Below are positions 59,191-64,000 of a DNA stretch of 64,000 nucleotides, one piece after another (position 1 is the stretch's first letter; the number at the start of each line of letters is the position of its first letter). Both the position numbers and the translations under genes were made by a program. Below the pieces are notes generated by a model that searched no databases, was not told the DNA's origin, and saw only the letters and a list, made by a program, of their open reading frames with translations. The stretch comes from Zeus faber (Eukaryota > Chordata > Actinopteri > Zeiformes > Zeidae), in assembly GCA_960531495.1 (NCBI GenBank), contig OY482849.1, positions 1,931,479 to 1,995,478 of the forward strand, in the 5' to 3' direction.

Positions 59191-59476
59191 TGCAGGAGGC
59201 TACAATAAAATTAGAATTTAAAAAAACAATAAAGTTCAATATAAGTTCATCCAGTTTGTTGCACAGGGGGGAGTTGCACAGTTTGTGGCACATTAGGGGG
59301 AAATATTCCCGTAACGGTGTACGAAGTCCGTGTAGGCGGAGACACACGAGCATAGTCAGCGCACCAGCGTGTCTCTCTCTCCTCCAGCGTTTCACTGTGT
59401 GTACAAGGGAGAGTGCACCTTTGACCAGAATGTCCAGTAATTCCACAGACGTGGAACACAGACGTATACTCTAGTG

Positions 59477-59570
59477 CAGAGGTTCTCAACCACCGGCTCG
59501 TGGACTGTGCCAGGCCGCGGGGTATTTGCCACCAGGATGATCTGCTATCTGCTCCCGGGCAGAGCAGCAC
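59477..59570. mobile_element. hAT-type terminal end
   Basis: CAGAGGTTCTCAACCACCGG is close to the common hAT end CAGTGGTTCTCAACC. The other end was not found. Confidence 0.5.
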
Positions 59571-60060
59571 ACAGGAAACTCAGTAAATTAAATGCTGTAC
59601 ATCTAGAGTTTTTATTTGCTTTGTCGGAGAAATTATCGCTCTGATTGGAGTTGCGGCGCTGCAGGTAGTAATTTCCCTTTTACAACCAGCATTTCCCTCT
59701 GGCAAAAATAGCATCTGATCTGATTCAAGTATTTTAGACAGGACAATTTAGAGATGGGATGATAGTTATTAAGATCACTATTATCTCCTCCTTAATACAA
59801 TGGAGCAACGAGACTTTGTCCACCCTTTGGGGACATATTCTGAAATCATCAAGACAAGAGAGCTGGAAAAATAAATGGTCTAGATTGTCTTCTCCAGTTG
59901 ACTCTACCTCACAGACAGAGCACGACATTTGGTCTCAAAAAAAAACATAAAAAAAAAACAATCCAGTCAAGACAGACAGATTAAAGTGAGATAAGAAATT
60001 ACACATACAGTGTGACAACCCCTGCCCCCCCCTGTTTCAGGTACTCAGTAAGCGGGGCAG

Positions 60061-60119
<59 letters not shown>
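60061..60119. repeat. (AGCC)n microsatellite
   Basis: About 14 perfect AGCC units followed by AGCGC. Confidence 0.97.
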
Positions 60120-60120
<1 letters not shown>

Positions 60121-60799
60121 CTTTGATCCGTCACTGAACATCCCACCCTCCGGGGCCCCTACACCAAGAACTCGTCTGGGGGGGCGGGGTCTACTCCAAG
60201 GGAAGATTAGGGTGATAGCCAGTAGCCAGCTCCGCTCAGTTTTATTTATGTAACGACATACTCCAAGTCAAGCATTTGATGGTAAAAAGTACAAAAACAA
60301 AGAAACAAGCTTACAGTTTACAGATCATCATACAAGTCATATTTGACTGGCCCATTTGCATACGCGGTGTTTATGCTGGTCGATTCATGACATCACTACG
60401 GTATCCACAACCAAAAATAGTCAAACGTGCAGAGTAGAAGAAATCAAAACTCATGTAGGCTGACTTCTACCTCCATGTTTGCTGCTATACTAGAGATGAC
60501 GGCAGCAGCGGAAAAAACGTTTTCAGTTCTTATCATCACAACTGTTGCCATTTCCTAAAAGTTAGTCGAAACACAGACAAAAGCGTAAAGGAATCTCACC
60601 GGCTTCCACTTCACCGCTACTGATGCTTGTGCGAGTGACCCGCAGTCATCCGCGCCACACTGTTATTCGACTCCGATCCAGTAAGCACCTTGTCACAACA
60701 CTTATCTTATGGCATAAATTATACTGTTTTTACACCAAAATGAGCAGGTAACGCCAGGTTTGTTTTATTATTTAAAAAAGGTGGCTAAACGCGCTAACA

Positions 60800-61575
60800 A
60801 TAAGCGTTTGACTCCTTTCCCAATGCCAGGAGAAATGTCGTTTTTTTTTGGTGTGTGACGTTCGATATCACGACACATCCAAAAAGGGGCATGTCATGGT
60901 TCCAATGTGATTGGAAAAAAACAGTAGAGAAGACCACAACTTAAACAACGACATAAAACTGTGAGAGCGAGACTTGGTTCCCTTCATTCCTACAAAAGAG
61001 CCGTTCAAAAGAATCTGATCTTTCTTAAACAACACAACCCTACAGTAGAAGCAGCATGGAGTATAACTGCAGTCCTACAGTGCCGATGTGCAGTGCACAC
61101 ACTGGTCCTCCTGTGGCAGGGAGCGGAGACGCTCCTCAGGTTCGGAGACAGGCTTGGGGCGGTGCTGGAGTGGCTCGGAGCAGCTCGGCGGGGAGTGTGG
61201 AGGGTTTTTCACTGTGGTTCCCACGGAGCGGGGACACTAAAAACATTTGATGGTCCCACATGCAGGAAAAAAAAGTCCTTAACTTCTGATTTGGATTCTC
61301 AATCCGATATGAAATGATCGAATGATATACGGATATTCCTGTCTCTTTATGCACCAACTTTCACAACTTCATCTCGCAGGTAAAGGGGCCAAAATTAGCG
61401 TGTTGACCATGGTTTCCTGTTTCCATCAGCACCGACTGGAGCTGGAGCCGATAAAAACCTGTCTTTTGCAGGGTCATTTTTTGCGGGACTGTAACCTGGG
61501 TGTAACCTTTCCCCACTAATGACAAACGCCAGATGTTAGTGGGTGTTACCAGGTTTTTTGTGCAGTAGGAAAGGG
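60800..61575. repeat. Dispersed repeat, copy 2 (long form)
   Basis: Long partner of 5190-5490. It runs from about CTCCTTTCCCAATGCCAG to TTTTTTGTGCAGTAGGAAAGG; these two ends are imperfect inverted repeats, consistent with a non-autonomous DNA transposon. The internal open frame 60961-61317 is probably composition only. Confidence 0.6.
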
Positions 61576-62142
61576 TATTTTATTTCAGAACATTTTCCTG
61601 CATTTTAACAACTCAAGTCACATCCATGCACACATCCATGCACACAAAGTAATGTTCCAAGTGTTTGACGTTTAGTAAAGCAACAACAAGATAATAATCC
61701 AGGGTCAGTTCATTGAACCATAAATGTTTTTAAGCTTTCTTAAACTGTAATATTGACATGAAATAAAAATTTACACAACAGGCTTAACATTTTATGCACA
61801 CTCAATTATGGTGGTTTTTAATTCTCGCCATCAGGGACCCTATATCCCTCAAGTCTTTCACACACTTAGACAACCTATATATTATTAAATGAAAATATGT
61901 TGCCTTTCTTTTGATAAGGAGCGAAAGAGTTGCACTGTAACAAAGACTAGCAAGCAAGGCATCCATGAGGTCTGTAGTCGAAAACCACTGCTAAATAAGA
62001 CGGCATGTAGGATATGTTATTATGTTCGTCATCCTGATTTGTTTTAAGGAAACATCCTTTTTGGTAGTCAATAACAAATCCATGTCATATACTCAATCAG
62101 TGTACGACACTCGCAATGTAATGGAACGCAATTTTCAAATCG
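61576..62142. other. No feature recognised
   Basis: AT-rich, no repeat or gene identified. Confidence 0.4.
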
Positions 62143-62709
62143 CAATGGCACTCAACCCGTGGCTCTTAAATTACTAGTTGCGGCTCTTTAAAGTGTTGTT
62201 TCAAATTAAATTTAAAAATAATAAGCCATCGGCTTCCAGGCTACAAGCACCACAACAGCCTGCATGCAAATAATAAATAGAAAAAACAACTTTTATACCA
62301 TATGTATGTGACAAATAAACTTCTTGAATCTTGAATCCATGGTTTTTGTTTCAGCCATTTAACTTAATTGAAGTGCCATATTCCAGAGAACATGGCATCC
62401 ACTGAACAGTACAGCCGGCTCGTTGCTTTCTCTACATAACTTCCAGTTTTCCGTCTACCTGTATATATTTGTTACGTCATGGCCTTTAATTTGTGTTTAA
62501 TAATACATAAAATATTTGTGGTTGCAATGGAAATAAAAACATGGTAATAATAATATGATAAAAGAAATAATAATAAATTGCAATTAATACAAACATCATG
62601 CTTTTCATTCCTTAATAAGATATTACAAGTAGCCTTATTTTAAAATGCATAATGGTTTGATGGAGGAAAGGGACATGGCTCCTGAGCTGGGAAAGGTTGA
62701 GTACCACTG
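62143..62709. mobile_element. hAT-like MITE
   Basis: The left end CAATGGCACTCAACCCGTGG and inverted right end CAGTGGTACTCAACCTTTCC pair as terminal repeats of the hAT type. A clean 8-base duplication is not visible. A LINE 3' end lies inside it at about 62300-62338. Confidence 0.6.
62300..62338 (+). repeat. CR1/Rex1-like LINE 3' end fragment
   Basis: ATGTATGTGACAAATAAACT followed by TCTTGAATCTTGAAT is the same 3' terminus as the LINE at 15888 (there on the minus strand). Confidence 0.7.
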
Positions 62710-62883
62710 CTATAGAATGATTTATTGCTGTGTTAAATGAATAATACGGAATATAAGGATTCTTTATTTTTTTATTTTAATTATTGGATGGATAAAAAAT
62801 GTTAACATGACTGTGGTGTGGGGATGGTCTGGGTTGAGCAGCCACACCTGATCAGAGTGGTTGCATACCTGGAACATGGAACA

Positions 62884-63076
62884 TTACATTTAGCAGACGC
62901 TTTTATCCAAAGTGACTTACAATTGTTCAATCACTGACGGACGCAGCCATCAGGAGCATTTAGGGGTTAAGTGTCTTGCTCAAGGACACTACAGCATGCT
63001 AGCAGGAGGAGCCTAGGATCGAACCAGCAACCTTTAGATCACTAGACCACCAGCTCTACCACCTGAGCTACCATCC
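62884..63076 (-). mobile_element. tRNA-headed SINE with L2-type tail (full copy)
   Basis: On the minus strand it begins GGGGATGGTAGCTCAGGTGG (box A) and has GGTTGCTGGTTCGATCC (box B). The core CTTGAGCAAGACACTTAACC follows, then the tail TTTGGATAAAAGCGTCTGCT ending AAATGTAATG. The tail is nearly identical to the last bases of the L2 LINE at 28590-28620, as expected for a SINE mobilised by L2 enzyme. Confidence 0.88.
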
Positions 63077-64000
63077 CCATTGCTCGTTGGTTGGTCTAAC
63101 GAGCAAAAGATAAAACCCCCATCCCCACACACTCAGGATAGGAGCCCGTGCCATGACATGTGTCTATCTGCTCCTGGGCTAATTCCAACTGGCCAACTCT
63201 CTACGAGAAACTGGTGTTTACCACCCCCTGTCTTCTGTGTCTCTGTGCCGGAGGTCCCTGAAACGCCACATGGGTGGCGTGTGAAAGGCGAAACTGCCAC
63301 AGTGACATTTTCAGGAAAGCAATAATGCAGGATGCAAAGTACTGTATGTATACTTCACTTCCCCTGCTCCCAACCTATCAAACTTAAATTTCCACTGAAT
63401 AATGAGCCACGTGAATTTGGTTGGCTCAGGGAATCGAAATAATGCAAACATAATTAAACAGCATACTCAAAATATCCATCCTTTTCTGTTTACTGACTTT
63501 ATCACGATTGTGTGCATGTAAATGCACTGATCATAAAGTTATATTCTCTGTACAATTAATCACAAAAATAGTGATAAAATTGTTGTGGACGCATATGCAA
63601 GAGATAATCGCCCCTGTTTTTAAAATCTCACTCCAGTCAGTTAACTAAAGCTGCAACTCTGTGAATCCAGATCTCCTCCCCCAGATCTACTTCTGCTGTT
63701 GCCCATACGGTAGAACTACACGGGCACAGCAGGGCGTGCCTTAAGTGCACGCTTCCTATTAAATCCATGTTAATCCACTATTGGAGCTACACTGGTCATT
63801 TCAGCCATGCAGGGTCCACGCGGCATTTCTCTACTTTTGCGCAAGAGGTTTTTTTTTCCCAACTGTGCATAACTACGCAAGCCTTTTCCAAAGAAACACA
63901 AAATGAAACTACATAGAAATATTTTTGTAAAGGGTGCAATCAATTCAAATGTGTTTTATATCAGCCTACATTGTACCAGAGACCTAGAGCTGCTGTCTCA
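63077..64000. other. Right edge, no gene recognised
   Basis: Mixed sequence with the inverted repeat partner at 63700-63860. No coding support. Confidence 0.4.
63700..63860. repeat. Dispersed repeat, inverted partner of 34078-34240
   Basis: The reverse complement carries CCTCTTGCGCAAAAGTAGAG, AAATGCCGCGTGG and TGACCAGTGTAGCTCCAATA, closely like 34085-34190. Class unknown. Confidence 0.6.

Larger units (their letters stand above)
58871..60800. other. Upstream region with hAT-like repeats and an AGCC microsatellite
   Basis: Includes the repeat copy at 58917-59190, a hAT-type end at 59477 and an AGCC microsatellite at 60061-60119. No gene supported. Confidence 0.5.

Noticed and set aside
60061..60119. 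CRISPR-like array
   Set aside because: It is a simple AGCC tandem repeat in a vertebrate genome; there are no spacers.
62990..63076. tRNA gene
   Set aside because: The A and B box-like sequence belongs to a SINE head that recurs at 11303-11360; it would not fold as a normal tRNA.

Overview
This window is vertebrate nuclear DNA, almost certainly from a teleost fish. It has a multi-exon gene with canonical GT-AG introns, long (CA/TG)n microsatellites, and a dense mixture of fish-type transposable elements (L1, L2 and CR1/Rex1-like LINEs, a tRNA-headed SINE, Tc1/mariner, hAT, Tigger-like, Ty3/Gypsy, and an endogenous retrovirus). The species cannot be named from sequence alone.

Host gene. One host gene is recognisable: pik3c2b, the class II phosphoinositide 3-kinase C2-beta, on the minus strand. 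Seventeen coding exons can be placed from the start codon at 54826 down to 986. All sixteen exon junctions agree in reading phase, giving 928 codons plus two bases. The exons encode the proline-rich/NPF N-terminus, the Ras-binding domain, the C2 domain and the start of the helical (PIK) domain. The kinase, PX and terminal C2 domains must lie beyond the left edge. The 5' leader exon(s) and promoter lie to the right of 54832 and were not found.

Layout. 1-9.5 kb: exons 17 to 12, with a Tigger-like MITE, a 1.5 kb Tc1 element and a Gypsy pol remnant in introns. 9.5-24.5 kb: an internally deleted L1 (with a SINE inside it) and a G-rich 3' stretch, exon 11, an L1 ORF1 fragment, a rearranged CR1/Rex1-like LINE, a perfect 21-bp hairpin and a collapsed Gypsy element with its 3' LTR. 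24.5-32.8 kb: exons 10 to 5, a nearly intact L2 LINE, a Tc1 fragment and microsatellites touching splice sites. 32.8-51.7 kb: the giant intron 4, holding LINE fragments, the longest L1 and a 9.5 kb endogenous retrovirus that carries a hAT-Charlie element in its integrase region. 51.7-54.8 kb: exons 4 to 1. 54.8-64 kb: upstream region with a CA repeat, dispersed repeats, a possible LTR, a LINE fragment, hAT-like MITEs and a second SINE copy.

How it fits together. The sequence is dominated by intron expansion of one signalling gene by transposons. All LTR elements, all L1 copies and the L2 in the introns lie antisense to pik3c2b. The most unusual signal is that CA/TG tracts sit directly against several splice sites: the acceptor of exon 13 and the donors of exons 14, 7 and 5. 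I found no wholly new system. The best leads are these splice-site microsatellites, the retrovirus with its long env reading frame, and a short-loop 21-bp hairpin.
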